Positions 5,779 to 6,189 of a stretch of 6,189 nucleotides of DNA are shown here, piece by piece. The position numbers and the translations under genes are program-made. Each line of letters opens with the position of its first letter. Position 1 is the first letter of the stretch. This stretch comes from Methanosarcinales archaeon (GTDB taxonomy: Archaea > Halobacteriota > Methanosarcinia > Methanosarcinales > Methanogasteraceae): positions 1 through 6,189 of the forward strand of contig DAOVGE010000216.1 in NCBI GenBank assembly GCA_030672605.1, given 5' to 3'. The notes beneath the pieces are model-generated. The model was given only the letters and a program-made list of their open reading frames with translations, had not been told where the DNA came from and made no database searches.

Positions 5779-5941
5779 GAATAACCTCCCTTGGGCTTCT
5801 AATTTCCAATACAATATAGCCTAACTTTAAATTGACCGAATTGAAAGCATGGATACGATCAAGATTCACAATGTGACGGAAGTTCCAGCGAACCAGCACA
5901 TCGACTCGTTCCACTGATACAATTGCTATATGCTGAGCGTC
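5777..5941 (-). pseudogene. C-terminal remnant of a PIN-domain (VapC-like) protein
   Basis: The frame reads DAQHIAIVSVERVDVLVRWNF, then RHIVNLDRIHAFNSVNLKLGY and LEIRSPREVI. This is the final third of a PIN-domain ribonuclease family in which the D(A)xHIA and VDxLVxWNFxHIVN segments and an IRxPxEV ending are typical. The N-terminal portion with the first catalytic acidic residues is absent: upstream the frame runs only into the antisense-free 3' end of ABCE1, where it is a shadow frame. The remnant begins exactly over the ABCE1 stop (5940-5942), so the deletion endpoint lies there. No start codon or SD serves it, so it should not be made as an active toxin. It runs on in frame into the small partner because of an apparent one-base loss near 5776. 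Intact relatives would have been RNA-cleaving toxins. Confidence 0.6.
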
Positions 5942-6189
5942 ACGCCGCCGCCACGTAGTAGTACTCCCCGCTTGCCTTCTGCTCCCGATCCAGCCGGGAG
6001 TCCGGTTTATTGATCCTCGGTCTCTTTGTATCCTCGTCACGCCTGAAGGTGATCTCAAGATTCTTCAGGAACCGATTCATGCCCTCACGCAAGCCGAACG
6101 GACCAAAGACCTCGCCGTGCACGGCAGGTACCCCATCAAAGACGATCAGCCGGTCGCTCAGGAGATCGATCATGTAGATGTCGTGGTCG
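5940..6189 (-). CDS. ABCE1/RLI ribosome-recycling ATPase, C-terminal end (partial)
   Basis: ABCE1 (RNase L inhibitor homologue) is an iron-sulfur ABC ATPase that splits 70S ribosomes after termination together with aRF1 or Pelota. Only the last 82 residues are inside the window. They begin DHDIYMIDLLSDRLIVFDG, where the His is the H-loop (switch) residue of the second ATPase domain. Then come HGEVFGPFGLREGMNRFLK and LEITFRRDEDTKRPRINKP, with the highly conserved end SRLDREQKASGEYYYVAAA. These motifs are nearly invariant in archaea and eukaryotes. The N-terminal ferredoxin-like Fe-S domain, the first ATPase domain and the Walker motifs of the second lie beyond the right edge. The stop at 5940-5942 abuts the PIN remnant; the last few residues (VAAA) may differ from relatives because of the rearrangement. 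Confidence 0.95.
   Translation of the reverse strand, partial: DHDIYMIDLLSDRLIVFDGVPAVHGEVFGPFGLREGMNRFLKNLEITFRRDEDTKRPRINKPDSRLDREQKASGEYYYVAAA

Noticed and set aside
5227..5784. 185-codon plus-strand frame across the MITE and PIN remnant
   Set aside because: It crosses the inverted-repeat element and runs antisense to the recognisable partner gene; rich in His, Cys, Arg and Ser with no motif or SD.
1..6189. CRISPR array, tRNA or rRNA genes
   Set aside because: No regularly spaced direct repeats, no cloverleaf with TTC-type T-loop and no rRNA-like segment was seen on either strand.

Overview
The window looks like a chromosomal segment of a euryarchaeon of the methanogen or methane-oxidiser type (Methanomicrobia-like). 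The evidence is the 3' end of ABCE1/RLI (the archaeal/eukaryotic ribosome-recycling ATPase), a geranylgeranyl reductase-family flavoprotein of the kind that saturates archaeal ether lipids, an archaeal-type anaerobic (cbi) cobalamin operon, strong GGAGG/GAGGTGA ribosome binding sites and archaeal-style TATA elements. The exact lineage cannot be fixed from this sequence.

Left part (1-3206), all genes on the minus strand. From high to low coordinates: a two-helix membrane protein (2931-3206), the geranylgeranyl reductase-like oxidoreductase (1629-2822), a Cys-rich DUF3795 protein (1031-1576), a small zinc-ribbon protein (674-880), and a partial gene running off the left edge (1-489) that resembles the N-terminal region of pRiA4b ORF-3-like proteins. 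Most have their own Shine-Dalgarno (SD) site. The 52-nt gap between the reductase and DUF3795 genes could allow co-transcription; the other gaps are 100 nt or more.

Middle part (about 3261-5080), plus strand: a tightly coupled cobalamin run, cbiL - cbiF - cbiG(N-terminal domain). cbiL and cbiF overlap by one base (TAATG). cbiG overlaps the end of cbiF and appears to start at an AUA codon behind a perfect AGGAGGT. CbiL and CbiF methylate C20 and C11 of the cobalt-containing corrin precursor, and CbiG opens the ring-A lactone in the next step. Only the CbiG N-terminal domain is present, so the pathway must be completed elsewhere. A TATA-like palindrome in the divergent intergenic region is placed so that a leaderless 23-codon reading frame could precede cbiL and end inside it.

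Right part (5081-6189): a gene-poor strip with a 125-bp inverted-repeat element flanked by ATT (MITE-like, 5198-5322), then on the minus strand the remains of a PIN-toxin/small-partner module pressed against the stop codon of the partial ABCE1 gene at the right edge. The PIN gene has lost its N-terminal part and seems joined to its small partner by a one-base deletion at the partner's start codon. This strip looks like a site of repeated insertion and decay. I see no clearly novel system. The most interesting items are the AUA-start, stand-alone CbiG domain, the leader frame of cbiL, and the decayed PIN module.
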